A stretch of 64,000 nucleotides of DNA from Microbacterium sp. SYP-A9085 (GCF_009649635.1 NZ_WJII01000005.1:174613-238612); one strand, 5' to 3'. Positions 30,287 to 39,680 are shown, numbered from the stretch's first letter. Numbers and translations are program-made. Notes: generated by a model not told the origin, from the letters alone.

Positions 30287-30529
30287 ATGCAGCTGGGCAC
30301 TCGCTGGGCCGCCGGCGCAGAGCCGCCGGCGCGGCTGACGCCGGAGTTCGTCGCGCAGCTGCGGTCCGTCGAGGCCGACCTGCCCCCGACCGAGCGGGGC
30401 GCGGCCCGGTGGACGCTCACCTGGCTGGAGGGCCGGCCCGTCGCCGAGCTCGACGTCGGAATCATCGTGACCGTCGATCACGCCGGCGCAGTCGTCGTCC
30501 GGCACGATGACGAGGACGGGTTCGCCTAA
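30287..30529 (+). CDS. Small hypothetical protein downstream of valS
   Basis: An 80-residue protein one base after the valS stop, with AGGAGG in the end of valS. It has a mixed charged N-terminus and a predicted beta-strand C-terminus (VAELDVGIIVTVDHAGAVVVRHDDEDGF). No membrane segment or known motif is seen. Coupling to valS suggests co-expression only. Confidence 0.7.
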   Translation: MQLGTRWAAGAEPPARLTPEFVAQLRSVEADLPPTERGAARWTLTWLEGRPVAELDVGIIVTVDHAGAVVVRHDDEDGFA

Positions 30530-30539
30530 GTCGCGAGCC

Positions 30540-30755
30540 TCAGCGGCGCCGGTACGCGTCGGCCATGTGCGCGCGCCGCTGCTCGACGGGGTCGAAGCCG
30601 TCGACGGCGCGCCGGGCGTCCAGCTGGCGCCGGGCCATCCGACGCAGGGCGGATGCCTCGAGGGCGCGCGCGCCGGACAGCAGCATCCGCTCGACGAACG
30701 TCGGCGGCGCCAGATACGGCCGCACCGGGAGAGCCCGGGTTGTCATCGCGGTCAT
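30540..30755 (-). CDS. Small hypothetical protein coupled to the HTH regulator
   Basis: A 71-residue, arginine-rich soluble protein (LRRMARRQLDARRAVDGF). Its ATG overlaps the stop of the upstream regulator (ATGA), so the two are translated together. It converges with the valS-linked small gene with a 10-bp gap. I do not recognise it. Confidence 0.65.
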   Translation of the reverse strand: MTAMTTRALPVRPYLAPPTFVERMLLSGARALEASALRRMARRQLDARRAVDGFDPVEQRRAHMADAYRRR

Positions 30756-31357
30756 GTCCGTGGTCCTTTCTCGGGAAGGGCGAACACGTCGGCACGGATC
30801 GTCACGGTCCGCACGTCGTCGCCGACCTGGTCGCGGTGCTCGGCCACGACCTCGTCGATGATCGCGGTGAGCCGCGTCGTCAGGCCCTTCATCTGCTCGG
30901 GGGTCAGCCGCGCGGTGGCGGTCGTGATCATGCCGGTGTCCTCGACCTCGTCGGGGTTGCGCAGCCCGTCGGCGATGTAGCGCATCAGCTGCTCGTGCCG
31001 GCGCGTGAAGAACTCGTTCATCACGAACTGCGTCGCGGCGCGCCCGGCCGGGGTCTTCATCCCCTCGGGGCTGCCGAACGTCACGGACCCCTTGGGACGC
31101 TCCCACCAGCGCTCGCGCGCGTTGCCCCGCCCCTCGACCTCGCGGATCAGCTCGTGCTTGGCGAGGGCCCGCAGGTGGTAGCTCGTCGATCCCGTGGACT
31201 CGCCGGTCAGCTCCGCGAGCGTGCTGGCGGTCTGCGGACCGTACTGGGACAGGATGTCGTAGATCTCGATCCGCAGCGGGTGAGCGAGGGCGCGCAGGGC
31301 TCCTCCGTCGATGGGCCGGGGCTCGGCGCCGTCGGGGTATCTGCTCTCATCGGACAT
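30752..31357 (-). CDS. Winged-helix (ArsR/HTH_20-type) transcriptional regulator
   Basis: A 201-residue regulator. The DNA-binding part is residues 18 to about 90: LRALAHPLRIEIYDILSQYGPQTASTLAELTGESTGSTSYHLRALAKHELI, then a wing with GRGNARERWW. The helical C-terminal half has no cysteine metal site. The ATG at 31357 is preferred to an in-frame start at 31378, which lies in the repeat region. It diverges from the M3 peptidase across four 14-bp-phased repeats that are likely its operator. Confidence 0.88.
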   Translation of the reverse strand: MSDESRYPDGAEPRPIDGGALRALAHPLRIEIYDILSQYGPQTASTLAELTGESTGSTSYHLRALAKHELIREVEGRGNARERWWERPKGSVTFGSPEGMKTPAGRAATQFVMNEFFTRRHEQLMRYIADGLRNPDEVEDTGMITTATARLTPEQMKGLTTRLTAIIDEVVAEHRDQVGDDVRTVTIRADVFALPEKGPRT

Positions 31358-31370
31358 GCTCCAAAGATAC

Positions 31371-31419
31371 CTTTGCACTCATCCCTTTGCAAGAACTTCT
31401 TTGCAAGAGATTCTTTGTG
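31371..31419. promoter_or_regulatory. Four CTTTGCA repeats at exact 14-bp spacing (operator array)
   Basis: CTTTGCA starts at 31371, 31385 and 31399, and CTTTGTG at 31413, each 14 bp apart. A CAAAG half-site precedes the first as CCAAAGATACCTTTG. The array lies between the divergent regulator and peptidase starts, in an AT-rich island of an otherwise GC-rich region. The pattern suggests cooperative binding of the adjacent winged-helix protein. Confidence 0.7.
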
Positions 31420-31448
31420 ATGCGGGTCGCCCGGATTACGCTGAGACC

Positions 31449-33506
31449 ATGACGGATGCCTCGGCCAACCCTCTGCTGTCCCCCAGTCCGCTTCCCTACG
31501 GTCTGCCGCCGTACGCGCTGATCGATCCGGCGCATTATCTGCCGGCGTTCCAGGCCGCGTTCGCGCAGCACCTGGAGGAGATCGCCGCCATCACGCGTGT
31601 GCGGTCCGCGGCGACGTTCGAGAACACGATGGTGCCCTTGGAGGGCAGCGGACGCCTCCTCGGCGATGTCGCGCGCGCGTTCTACACGGTCTCCTCCGCC
31701 GACGCGACGCCGGAGATCCAGCAGGTCGAGGAGCAGCTCGCGCCGCTGATGGCCGCCCACGAGGACGCGGTCCGGCTGGACGCGCAGCTGTACGAGCGGA
31801 TCACCGCACTGCACGACCGGCTCGACGAGCTGGACCTGGGCGCCGAGCAGCAATACCTCGTGCAGCGCTGGCACCGGGAGATGACGCACGCGGGCGCGGG
31901 CCTGGACGACGAGGCGAAGGCCGCCGTCACGGAGCTGAACAAGGAGCTGTCCACGCTGACGACGCTGTTCGACAAGCACCTGCTGGCCGACACGAACGAC
32001 CTCGCGGTCGTGTTCGACGACGCCGGCGACCTGGACGGACTCAGCGACGGCGAACTGTCGGCTGCGGCATCCGCGGCCACCGACCGGGGCCTTTCCGGCC
32101 GATACGTGGTCACCCTGCCCCTGTTCACGGGACACCCCTATCTCGCCGGGCTGCGGGGCCGCGATGCGCGCCGGCGGATCATGGACGCGTCTCGCGCGCG
32201 CGGCTCGCGCGGGAACCCCGACGACAACCGCGACGTGCTGCGGCGGATCGTGCGCCTGCGCGCGCAGCGCGCGGCGCTCCTCGGATACGACTCGCACGCC
32301 GCGTACGTCACCGCGGACGAGACGGCCGGCACACCGCAGGCCGTGAGCGAGCTGCTGCATCGCCTCGCGGCGCCCGCCGCGCGCAACGCGCAGCGCGAGC
32401 AGGCCGCCCTGCAGCGGATCGTCGACGAAAGCCCGGATGCCTTCCCCCTGGCCGCGCACGACTGGGCGTTCTACACCGAGAAGGTTCGGCAGGCCGAGTA
32501 CGCCATCGACACCGCGGCCCTGCGGCCGTGGTTCGAGGCCGAGCGCGTGCTGCAGGACGGCGTGTTCTGGGCGGCCACACAGCTGTACGGCATCACGTTC
32601 ACGGAGCGCGGAGACCTGCAGGCGTACCATCCCGACGCCCGCGTGTTCGAGGTGCACAACGAGGACGGGTCGACGCAGGGCCTGTACATCCTGGACCTGT
32701 ACACGCGCGACACGAAGCGCGGCGGGGCGTGGATGAACGCCATCGTCGACCAGTCGGCGCTCCTGGGCACGCAGGCCGTCGTGGTGAACAACCTCAACGT
32801 GCCCAAGCCCGCCGCCGGGCGGCCGACACTTCTCACGTTCGACGAGGTGAGCACGCTCTTCCACGAGTTCGGGCACGCCCTGCACGGCCTTTTCGCGACC
32901 GTGACCTACCCGCACTTCGCGGGCACCGCGGTGTTCCGCGACTTCGTCGAGTTCCCCAGCCAGGTCAACGAGATGTGGATGCTGTGGCCCGAGGTCCTGG
33001 ACCACTACGCGCGGCACATCGACACCGGCGCGCCGCTGCCGGCCGAGGTGGTCGAGAAGCTGCACGCGTCCGAGACGTTCAACCAGGGCTTCGCGACCAG
33101 CGAGTACCTGGCGGCAGCGTGGCTCGACCAGGCGTGGCACACGCTGACCGAGGCGGAGGCGGCCGCCGTGGACGACGTGGCGGCGTTCGAGGCGTCAGCC
33201 CTGGCATCCATCGGCCTTGCGAACCCCGCCGTCCCCACCCGCTACTCCTCGACGTACTTCCAGCACATCTTCTCCGGCGGCTACAGCGCCGGGTACTACT
33301 CGTACATCTGGAGCGAAGTACTCGACGCCGACACCGTCGAATGGTTCAAGGACAACGGCGGGCTGACGAGAGCCAACGGCGACAGGTTCCGGGACCGCCT
33401 GCTCGGTGTCGGCGGCGCGAAGGACCCGCTCGAGGCGTTCCGCGACTTCCGGGGCCGGGATGCCGACATCCAGCCGCTGCTGAAGCGCCGCGGGCTCGAG
33501 GGCTGA
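31449..33506 (+). CDS. dcp: M3-family oligopeptidase (dipeptidyl carboxypeptidase type)
   Basis: A 685-residue zinc metallopeptidase that degrades short peptides in the cytoplasm. The zinc motif HEFGHALHG is at residue 472, and the downstream FVEFPSQVNEMWMLWPEVL provides the third zinc ligand region. The C-terminal YFQHIFSGGYSAGYYSYIWSEVLDAD is typical of M3A Dcp enzymes. The ATG at 31449 is chosen because the earlier frame crosses the operator array. Assignment as Dcp versus oligopeptidase A is by overall similarity. Confidence 0.93.
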   Translation: MTDASANPLLSPSPLPYGLPPYALIDPAHYLPAFQAAFAQHLEEIAAITRVRSAATFENTMVPLEGSGRLLGDVARAFYTVSSADATPEIQQVEEQLAPLMAAHEDAVRLDAQLYERITALHDRLDELDLGAEQQYLVQRWHREMTHAGAGLDDEAKAAVTELNKELSTLTTLFDKHLLADTNDLAVVFDDAGDLDGLSDGELSAAASAATDRGLSGRYVVTLPLFTGHPYLAGLRGRDARRRIMDASRARGSRGNPDDNRDVLRRIVRLRAQRAALLGYDSHAAYVTADETAGTPQAVSELLHRLAAPAARNAQREQAALQRIVDESPDAFPLAAHDWAFYTEKVRQAEYAIDTAALRPWFEAERVLQDGVFWAATQLYGITFTERGDLQAYHPDARVFEVHNEDGSTQGLYILDLYTRDTKRGGAWMNAIVDQSALLGTQAVVVNNLNVPKPAAGRPTLLTFDEVSTLFHEFGHALHGLFATVTYPHFAGTAVFRDFVEFPSQVNEMWMLWPEVLDHYARHIDTGAPLPAEVVEKLHASETFNQGFATSEYLAAAWLDQAWHTLTEAEAAAVDDVAAFEASALASIGLANPAVPTRYSSTYFQHIFSGGYSAGYYSYIWSEVLDADTVEWFKDNGGLTRANGDRFRDRLLGVGGAKDPLEAFRDFRGRDADIQPLLKRRGLEG

Positions 33507-33511
33507 CCGCG

Positions 33512-34126
33512 ATGACCGACGGGCAGCTGGCGGCGATCCGCGACTCGTTCGACGCGCGGGCCCTGCAGTACGACGCGAACGCCATGCATCGCGCGCTCGC
33601 CACGTCGACCGCGCAGTTCGCGCACGTCGCCGAGGACGAGGTGGTGGTGGATGTCGCGACCGGCACCGGGCTCGTCGCCCGCGCGCTCGCGACTCGGCAT
33701 CCCGGGCTGCGGATCACCGGCGTCGACATCTCCGGCGGCATGCTGGCGGTGGCCCGCGCGGCGCTCCCGTCCGCCGCGTGGGTGCAGGCGGATGCCGCCG
33801 CGCTGCCGATCGCAGACGCGTCCACGGACCTCGTCACGTGCGTCACGGCGCTGCACCTGTTCCCCGATGCCCAACTCGCCATTGCGGAGTGGACGCGCAT
33901 TCTGCGCCCGGGCGGCCGGGTCGTCACGGCGACATTCGTCAGCGCCGGCCACCACACGCCGCACGGCGAGCCCGAGGCGGTCCCCTATCGGCGCGACCAC
34001 GCCCCGTTCGCGACGCCGGAGCGCCTGCAGGGCGCGTACACCCCGCTCGGACTGCGCATCGACCGCATCGCCACATGGGCGCGCGCGGACGACCGCATCC
34101 TGATCGCGCAGGCCGTGCGCGGCTGA
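33512..34126 (+). CDS. Class I SAM-dependent methyltransferase
   Basis: A 204-residue enzyme with motif I VVDVATGTGLVARAL, a post-I GVDISGGMLAVARAAL, motif II-like TDLVTCVTALHLFPD and LRPGGRVVTATFV. This resembles the UbiE/MenG-like methyltransferase_11 group, but the short C-terminus gives no substrate clue. It follows the peptidase by five bases and ends two bases before the convergent clpX. Confidence 0.9.
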   Translation: MTDGQLAAIRDSFDARALQYDANAMHRALATSTAQFAHVAEDEVVVDVATGTGLVARALATRHPGLRITGVDISGGMLAVARAALPSAAWVQADAAALPIADASTDLVTCVTALHLFPDAQLAIAEWTRILRPGGRVVTATFVSAGHHTPHGEPEAVPYRRDHAPFATPERLQGAYTPLGLRIDRIATWARADDRILIAQAVRG

Positions 34127-34128
34127 CC

Positions 34129-35400
34129 TCAGGCGCTCTTGCGGCGCTTCTCCCGCAGCACCAGCGTGGGTGCGGCGCCCTCCTCGACGGCGGCGCGCGT
34201 GACGATCACCTTGTCGACATCCCGAGTCGAGGGGATCTCGAACATGATCGGGCCGAGCACGTCCTCGAGGATCGCGCGCAGGCCGCGGGCACCGGTCTTG
34301 CGGAGCACGGCGAGGTCGGCGATCGCCTCCAGTGCGTCGTGCTCGAACTCCAGCTGCACGTCGTCGAGCTGGAACATCCGCTGATACTGCTTGACGAGCG
34401 CATTCTTCGGCGTGGTGAGGATCTCCATCAGCGCCTCGCGGTCCAGCGGCGACACCGACGCGACGACGGGGAGCCGCCCGATGAACTCCGGGATCAGGCC
34501 GAATTTGTGCAGATCCTCAGGCTGGACCTCGCCGAACAGGTTGAGGTCCTCGTCCTTGCGGTGCAGCGAGGCCCCGAATCCGACACCGTGCCGGCCCACG
34601 CGCGCCGAGATGATGTCCTCGAGGCCGGCGAACGCGCCGGCGACGATGAACAGCACGTTCGTGGTGTCGATCTGGATGAACTCCTGGTGCGGGTGTTTGC
34701 GGCCGCCCTGCGGGGGCACCGATGCGACGGTGCCCTCGAGGATTTTCAGCAGCGCCTGCTGCACGCCCTCACCGGAGACATCCCGGGTGATCGAGGGGTT
34801 CTCCGCCTTGCGCGCGATCTTGTCGACCTCGTCGATGTAGATGATCCCGGTCTCGGCGCGCTTCGTGTCGAAATCGGCGGCCTGCAGCAGCTTCAGCAGG
34901 ATGTTCTCGACATCCTCCCCGACGTACCCGGCCTCGGTGAGCGCCGTGGCGTCGGCGACGGCGAACGGCACGTTCAGTCTCTTCGCGAGTGTCTGCGCAA
35001 GGTAGGTCTTGCCGCAGCCGGTGGGCCCGAGCAGCAGGATGTTGCTCTTGGCGATCTCGATCTCCTCGGCCCGCTCCTCCGCGGACTGGATCGTCGCGTG
35101 CGCGCGCACCCGCTTGTAGTGGTTGTACACGGCGACGGCGAGGGCGCGCTTGGCGTCGTCCTGACCGACCACGTACTCCTCGAGGAACGCGAAGATCTCG
35201 CGGGGCTTGGGAAGATCGAACTCGGAGACCGTGCCGTCGCCGGACTCGGCCATCCGCTCCTCGATGATCTCGTTGCACAGCTCGACGCACTCATCGCAGA
35301 TGTACACACCGGGACCGGCGATCAGTTGCTGCACCTGCTTCTGGCTCTTTCCGCAGAACGAGCACTTGAACAGGTCAGCGCTTTCGCCGATGCGTGCCAT
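34129..35400 (-). CDS. clpX: ATP-dependent Clp protease ATP-binding subunit ClpX
   Basis: A 423-residue AAA+ unfoldase. The N-terminal zinc-binding domain has CSFC (Cys13/16) and CDEC (Cys35/38). Walker A GPTGCGKT is at 125-132, Walker B is [11 protein letters not shown], and the [13 protein letters not shown] sensor-2 region follows. The pore and IGF-type ClpP docking loop lie in the [12 protein letters not shown] neighbourhood. It unfolds tagged substrates for the ClpP1P2 peptidase encoded upstream; a terminator hairpin separates the transcripts. Confidence 0.98.
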   Translation of the reverse strand: MARIGESADLFKCSFCGKSQKQVQQLIAGPGVYICDECVELCNEIIEERMAESGDGTVSEFDLPKPREIFAFLEEYVVGQDDAKRALAVAVYNHYKRVRAHATIQSAEERAEEIEIAKSNILLLGPTGCGKTYLAQTLAKRLNVPFAVADATALTEAGYVGEDVENILLKLLQAADFDTKRAETGIIYIDEVDKIARKAENPSITRDVSGEGVQQALLKILEGTVASVPPQGGRKHPHQEFIQIDTTNVLFIVAGAFAGLEDIISARVGRHGVGFGASLHRKDEDLNLFGEVQPEDLHKFGLIPEFIGRLPVVASVSPLDREALMEILTTPKNALVKQYQRMFQLDDVQLEFEHDALEAIADLAVLRKTGARGLRAILEDVLGPIMFEIPSTRDVDKVIVTRAAVEEGAAPTLVLREKRRKSA

Positions 35401-35528
35401 GGGCCCTCCTCGTCTGCGGCGGGCCAGGTGCGCCCGCCTCGTTCGAGCCTAATCGCAGGCGGCGACATCCGAACGCATTGCGGCGGCGCAGATGTCGAGG
35501 CCGGCCGCGGGTTCTGCCGACAGCGGAA

Positions 35529-35558
35529 GGCCCCGTCGACCGAGCGGTCGACGGGGCC
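35529..35558. terminator. Terminator downstream of clpP2
   Basis: A perfect 14-bp stem (GGCCCCGTCGACCG / CGGTCGACGGGGCC) with a 2-base centre lies 17 bp past the clpP2 stop and 128 bp before clpX. It likely ends the clpP1P2 transcript. It could work in either direction. Confidence 0.85.
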
Positions 35559-35574
35559 TGTGCGCGGATGCGCG

Positions 35575-36249
35575 TTACGCGGTGAGAGCGGTCTGCCCGC
35601 GCTTGCGCGTGGTCAGGACCTGGTCGACCAGGCCGTACTCCACGGCATCCTGGGCCGACAGGATCTTGTCGCGATCGATGTCCTTGTGCACCTCGTCGAG
35701 CGTGCGCTTGGAGTGCTTGGAGAGCGTCTCCTCCAGCCACGTGCGCATCCGCATGATCTCGTTCGCCTGGATCTCGATGTCCGACGCCTGCCCCTGCCCG
35801 GCCTCGCCGACAGCGGGCTGGTGGATCAGGATGCGGGCGTTCGGCAGCGCGAGCCGCTTGCCGGGGGCGCCGGCGGCCAGGAGCACGGCGGCGGCGGAGG
35901 CGGCCTGCCCGAGCACCACGGTCTGGATCTGCGGCGACACGTACTGCATGGTGTCGTAGATCGCCGTCATCGCGGTGAACGAGCCGCCCGGCGAGTTGAT
36001 GTACATGACGATGTCGCGGTCGGGGTCCTGGCTTTCCAGGACCAGCAGCTGCGCCATCACGTCGTCGGCGGACGCGTCGTCCACCTGGACGCCCAGGAAG
36101 ATCACGCGGTCCTCGAACAGCTTGTTGTACGGGTCCTGGCGCTTGTAGCCATAGGCGGTGCGCTCCTCGAACTGCGGCAGGATGTACCGGCTCGAGGGCA
36201 TCTGCAACGCGCGGGGCGTGATCGGAAGACCGAAAGAGGGGGTGTGCAT
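35575..36249 (-). CDS. clpP2: ATP-dependent Clp protease proteolytic subunit (ClpP2-type)
   Basis: About 224 residues. The serine protease triad is visible in part: Ser in VLGQAASAAAVLL and His in ILIHQPAVG. Actinobacteria need two different ClpP subunits that form one hetero-tetradecamer; this is the second gene of the pair. Three in-frame ATGs lie close together. The one at 36249 (MHTPSFGL) has GGAG at good spacing; 36255 is possible. It begins 20 bases after the clpP1 stop. Confidence 0.95.
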   Translation of the reverse strand: MHTPSFGLPITPRALQMPSSRYILPQFEERTAYGYKRQDPYNKLFEDRVIFLGVQVDDASADDVMAQLLVLESQDPDRDIVMYINSPGGSFTAMTAIYDTMQYVSPQIQTVVLGQAASAAAVLLAAGAPGKRLALPNARILIHQPAVGEAGQGQASDIEIQANEIMRMRTWLEETLSKHSKRTLDEVHKDIDRDKILSAQDAVEYGLVDQVLTTRKRGQTALTA

Positions 36250-36269
36250 GCTCATGTCTCCGTCGTGTC

Positions 36270-36854
36270 TCACTGGTTGGTTCCGCCGCCGCCGTGCACG
36301 TCTTCGGCGTGCTCGCGGATGTGGTCGACGAAGCCGTAGTCGAGCGCCTCGTCGGCCGTGAACCAGCGGTCGCGGTCGCCGTCGGCGTTGATCTGGTCGA
36401 CGGTCTTGCCGGTCTGCGCCGCGGTGATCTCGGCGAGACGCTTCTTCATGTCGAGGATCAGCTGCGCCTGGGTCTGGATGTCGCTGGCGGTGCCGCCGAA
36501 CCCGCCGTGCGGCTGGTGCAGCAGGACGCGGGCGTTCGGGGTGATGTAGCGCTTCCCCTTGGTTCCGCTGGTCAGCAGCAGCTGACCCATCGACGCGGCC
36601 ATCCCGATGCCGACGGTGACGATGTCGTTGGGCACGAACTGCATCGTGTCGTAGATCGCCATCCCGGCGGTGATCGATCCGCCCGGCGAGTTGATGTAGA
36701 GGTAGATGTCCTTCTGGGAGTCCTCTGCGGCGAGAAGGAGGATCTTCGCGCAGATCTCGTTGGCGTTGTCGTCGCGCACCTCTGATCCCAGCCAGATGAT
36801 GCGGTCCTTCAACAGCCTGTCGAAGACGCTGGTCGCGACAAGGGGTTCAGCCAT
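36270..36854 (-). CDS. clpP1: ATP-dependent Clp protease proteolytic subunit (ClpP1-type)
   Basis: A 194-residue ClpP. The triad regions are [13 protein letters not shown] (Ser) and VLLHQPHGG (His), with [20 protein letters not shown] forming the handle. The ATG at 36854 has AGGAG upstream. The protein ends in a Gly/His-rich tail ([11 protein letters not shown]). It pairs with the adjacent clpP2 product. Confidence 0.96.
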   Translation of the reverse strand: MAEPLVATSVFDRLLKDRIIWLGSEVRDDNANEICAKILLLAAEDSQKDIYLYINSPGGSITAGMAIYDTMQFVPNDIVTVGIGMAASMGQLLLTSGTKGKRYITPNARVLLHQPHGGFGGTASDIQTQAQLILDMKKRLAEITAAQTGKTVDQINADGDRDRWFTADEALDYGFVDHIREHAEDVHGGGGTNQ

Positions 36855-36971
36855 TCCTGCTCCTGATTCGGTTGCGTGTTTCGAACATACCGGGGCGGGC
36901 ACGGCGACCCGCCCCTGTTCGCCCTGGGCAGAGCGGGCGGGCTGCCGGGCGTGGCATCCCGGCCGCGCGGG

Positions 36972-37475
36972 TCACTGCGGCCGCGGGTCGCGCAGCTCGG
37001 CGGCGTAGCCGGTGACGGAGCGGGTGTAAAGGGTCAGATGCGGGGCGAGGGCGGTGAGGGCCACGGATGCCGCCTGCACGGCGTCCCCGGACGAGGCGAG
37101 GGCGAGTGCGTAGAACGCGGCGGCCTCGTCGGCCAGCGCGCCGCCGCGGGTCGCGGCATATTCATCGCGCAGCATCCCGAGCGCCTCCTCGACGCGGCCG
37201 AGGTTGCGCACGGTGCTGGCCAGCTGGATCACCGCGCGGGTACGGCGGGCGGGGTCGAGCCCGGCCGCCAGCGCCGCCCGGTACAGCGGCTCGGCGTCGA
37301 GCTCCGCGCCGGCGGTGTCGCGGACGCCGGCGCGTTCGAAAAGGGCCACCGGGTGCGTGTCGCCGAGCTCGGCGGCCAGCGCGTCGATCGCCGCTATCCG
37401 CGCGGCGTCGTCGAGCGTGCGGTCCCGCCATACCGCGTCCACGCGTCGCTGCCAGTCGTCGATGAGGTCGGCCAT
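36972..37475 (-). CDS. Tetratricopeptide-repeat protein
   Basis: A 167-residue helical protein with TPR-like units (HPVALFERAGVRDTAGAELDAEPLYRAAL, then RTRAVIQLASTVRNLGRVEEALGML and AAFYALALASSGDAVQAASVALTAL). No membrane or catalytic part is present. It lies between tig and clpP1 and is separated from tig by a terminator. Its partner is unknown. Confidence 0.85.
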   Translation of the reverse strand: MADLIDDWQRRVDAVWRDRTLDDAARIAAIDALAAELGDTHPVALFERAGVRDTAGAELDAEPLYRAALAAGLDPARRTRAVIQLASTVRNLGRVEEALGMLRDEYAATRGGALADEAAAFYALALASSGDAVQAASVALTALAPHLTLYTRSVTGYAAELRDPRPQ

Positions 37476-37494
37476 GTTCGTCCTTCCGGGAGCG

Positions 37495-37530
37495 GAAAGG
37501 GGCGGACGACCGTGGTCATCCGCCCCTTTC
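37495..37530. terminator. Terminator downstream of tig
   Basis: GAAAGGGGCGGA and TCCGCCCCTTTC form a perfect 12-bp outer stem, extended by GACC/GGTC inside. It starts 10 bp beyond the tig stop and precedes the TPR gene. Confidence 0.85.
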
Positions 37531-37540
37531 TCGGGTGGTC

Positions 37541-39040
37541 CTACTCCGCGGCCTTCTCAGACGCGGCCTTGGCCGCCGGCGCCTTCTTGGCGGGGGCCTT
37601 CTTCGCGGGCTTCTCGGTCGGCTCGGCGTCCGCCTTCTTGGCCGGAGCCTTCTTCGCCGGAGCCTTCTTGGCGGGCGCCTTCTTCGCGGGCTTCTCGTCC
37701 GCGGCGGCGGTCTCGCCCGGGGCGTCGTCCGCGGCGGCATCGCCGGCCGCGGCATCCTCGTCCTCGACGGCGATGAAGCCGGTCAGGTCGACGGGCTTGC
37801 CCGCGGAGTCGACGACCGTGACTTTGCCGAGCATGACCGCGAGGGCCTTGTTGCGGGCGACTTCGCCGACCAGGACCGGCAGCTGGCCGTTCTGCTGGAG
37901 GGCCTCGACGAACTCCTGCGGCGCGACGCCGTACTGGGCGGCGGACTGGACGATGTACTGCGTCAGCTCGTCCTGCGAGACCTGGACGTCGTGCTTCTCG
38001 ACGATCTTGTCCAGCAGCACCTGGGTGCGGAACTGCTTCTCGCTGGCCTCCGTGACCTCGGCGCGGTGCTCGTCGTCCTCCAGGCGCCCCTCCTGCTCGA
38101 GGTGCTCGCGGACCTGGTCCTCGACCAGCTGCGCGGGGACCGGGATGTCGACCTTGGCGAGCAGCTCCTCGACGAGCTTGTCGCGCGCCGCGGTGCCCTG
38201 CGTGAACACGGCCTGCTGGTCGACGCGCCCGGCGAGGGACTCGCGCAGCTCGGCGATGGTGTCGAACTCGCTGGCGATCTGGGCGAAGTCGTCGTCCGCC
38301 TCGGGAAGCTCGCGCTCCTTGACGGCCTTGACGGTGACCGCGACCTGGGCCTCCTCACCGGCGTGGTCGCCGCCGATCAGGGTGGAGCGGAACGTTGTGT
38401 CCTCGCCGGCGGTGAGCGACTCGATAGCCTCGTCGATGCCCTCGAGCAGCTCACCCGAGCCCACCTCGTACGACACACCCTCGGCGCGGTCGATCTCGGC
38501 GTCGTCGATCGTGGCGACGAGGTCGAGCTCGACGAAGTCGCCCGTCTTGGCCGGGCGGTCCACGGTGATCAGCGTGCCGAAGCGGCCGCGCAGGCGGTCG
38601 AGCTCGGCATCGACCGCGGCCTCGTCCGTCTCGGCGGCGTCGACGGTGATGGTGGTGCCCTCGTAGTCGGGCAGGTCGAATTCGGGCCGCACGTCGACCT
38701 CGATCTCGACCTTCAGGTCGCCGGTGAAGTCCTTCTCGCTCGGCCACTCGATGATCTCGGCGCTGGGCCGGCCCACGGTGTGCACCTCGTGCGCGCTTAC
38801 GGCCTCGCGGTAGAAGCGGTCCAAGCCCTCGTTGACGGCGTGCTCGATCACGGCGCCGCGGCCGATGCGCTGGTCGATGATCGGCGCCGGCACCTTGCCC
38901 TTGCGGAAGCCGGGCACCTGGACGTCCTGAGCGATGTGCTCGTACGCGTGCTTGATGCTGGGCCCAAGCTCGTCGGGCGTCACGCTGATGTGCAGCTTCA
39001 CGCGGGTCGGGCTGAGCTTCTCGACGGTGCTCGTGACCAT
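37541..39040 (-). CDS. tig: Trigger factor with Lys/Ala-rich C-terminal tail
   Basis: A 499-residue ribosome-bound chaperone and peptidyl-prolyl isomerase. The N-terminal ribosome-binding signature is [13 protein letters not shown], and the FKBP-type domain lies at about 150-250 ([16 protein letters not shown]). The helical chaperone body ends near residue 430. A tail of about 65 residues follows, with repeated PAKKA units, longer than in E. coli TF (432 residues). Such tails occur in several actinobacteria and resemble those of mycobacterial HU. Downstream clpP1P2-clpX placement is classic. Confidence 0.96.
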   Translation of the reverse strand: MVTSTVEKLSPTRVKLHISVTPDELGPSIKHAYEHIAQDVQVPGFRKGKVPAPIIDQRIGRGAVIEHAVNEGLDRFYREAVSAHEVHTVGRPSAEIIEWPSEKDFTGDLKVEIEVDVRPEFDLPDYEGTTITVDAAETDEAAVDAELDRLRGRFGTLITVDRPAKTGDFVELDLVATIDDAEIDRAEGVSYEVGSGELLEGIDEAIESLTAGEDTTFRSTLIGGDHAGEEAQVAVTVKAVKERELPEADDDFAQIASEFDTIAELRESLAGRVDQQAVFTQGTAARDKLVEELLAKVDIPVPAQLVEDQVREHLEQEGRLEDDEHRAEVTEASEKQFRTQVLLDKIVEKHDVQVSQDELTQYIVQSAAQYGVAPQEFVEALQQNGQLPVLVGEVARNKALAVMLGKVTVVDSAGKPVDLTGFIAVEDEDAAAGDAAADDAPGETAAADEKPAKKAPAKKAPAKKAPAKKADAEPTEKPAKKAPAKKAPAAKAASEKAAE

Positions 39041-39112
39041 GCCTGTTCGTTCTCCTCTGGTTTCCGCACGCGAGGCGGCGGCTGAAGGTCGTGGGTCTTG
39101 GGGGCCGTGACG

Positions 39113-39186
39113 TCGGGGCGACAGGATTTGAACCTGCGGCCTCCCGCTCCCAAAGCGGGCGCTCTACCAAGCTGAGCTACGCCCCG
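39113..39186 (-). tRNA. tRNA-Pro (anticodon TGG)
   Basis: A 74-nt cloverleaf: acceptor CGGGGCG/CGCCCCG, discriminator A, anticodon stem CCCGC/GCGGG with loop TTTGGGA (TGG), and T loop GGTTCAAATCC. CCA is not encoded. Confidence 0.97.
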
Positions 39187-39316
39187 GGGCGCGCGGCGCC
39201 GAAACGGCCTGGGAAAGTCTAGCCGACGCGACTGTGACGGCGTGCGCGGGGCGTTGGGCGGGCGGGGAGGGGTGGCGGCGCGGCATCCTGGGCGCGTCGG
39301 CGCCGGGTTCGACATC

Positions 39317-39531
39317 CCGTCCCCTGTGGTCGCATCCGGCGTCTGAATGCGGCACGACGGGACGGGGATGTGGCTTGAGTCGGCCAGCCGCACCGAATGG
39401 CCGTCCCGTGTGGTCGCCTCGACGCCGCGATGCGGCACGACGGGACGGGAATTGTCTTAGCCGGGCCGGCCGCACCGAATCGCCGTCCCGTGTGGTCGCC
39501 TCGACGCCGCGATGCGGCACGACGGGACGGA
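39317..39531. repeat. Three 82-84-bp repeats, each able to form a hairpin
   Basis: The units share GTCCC(C/G)TGTGGTCGC starting at 39319, 39403 and 39485 and end with GCGGCACGACGGGACGG. Within each, CCGTCCCGT and ACGGGACGG are exact inverted 9-mers. They fill the 415-bp gap between tRNA-Pro and tRNA-Gly, where I find no gene. Units two and three are almost identical for about 48 bp, so the amplification looks recent. Confidence 0.85.
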
Positions 39532-39601
39532 TACTTCTGCGGGCGCTGCGGGACGAGGCAACGGCATCCAGTACACTTGCCGAGGTGCGCCTCGCGCCCC
39601 C

Positions 39602-39675
39602 GGGGATGTAGCTCAATGGTAGAGCCTCAGTCTTCCAAACTGATTACGCGGGTTCGATTCCCGTCATCCCCTCCA
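39602..39675 (+). tRNA. tRNA-Gly (anticodon TCC), CCA encoded; integration target
   Basis: The acceptor is GGGGATG/CATCCCC, discriminator T, anticodon stem TCAGT/ACTGA with loop CTTCCAA (TCC), T loop GGTTCGATTCC. The body is 39602-39672 and CCA is encoded at 39673-39675. Its last 49 bases are duplicated at 44016-44064, so an element integrated here while leaving the tRNA intact. Confidence 0.97.
39627..39675. repeat. attL: 49-bp core within tRNA-Gly 3' end
   Basis: Positions 39627-39675, from the 5' side of the anticodon stem through CCA, are identical over all 49 bases to 44016-44064. Overlap with a tRNA 3' half is the standard target of tyrosine recombinases. Confidence 0.92.
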
Positions 39676-39680
39676 TGAGA

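Noticed and set aside
39317..39531. CRISPR with 82-bp period
   Set aside because: Only three units, the repeated part covers most of the period, and the intervening parts are not spacer-like; no cas genes.
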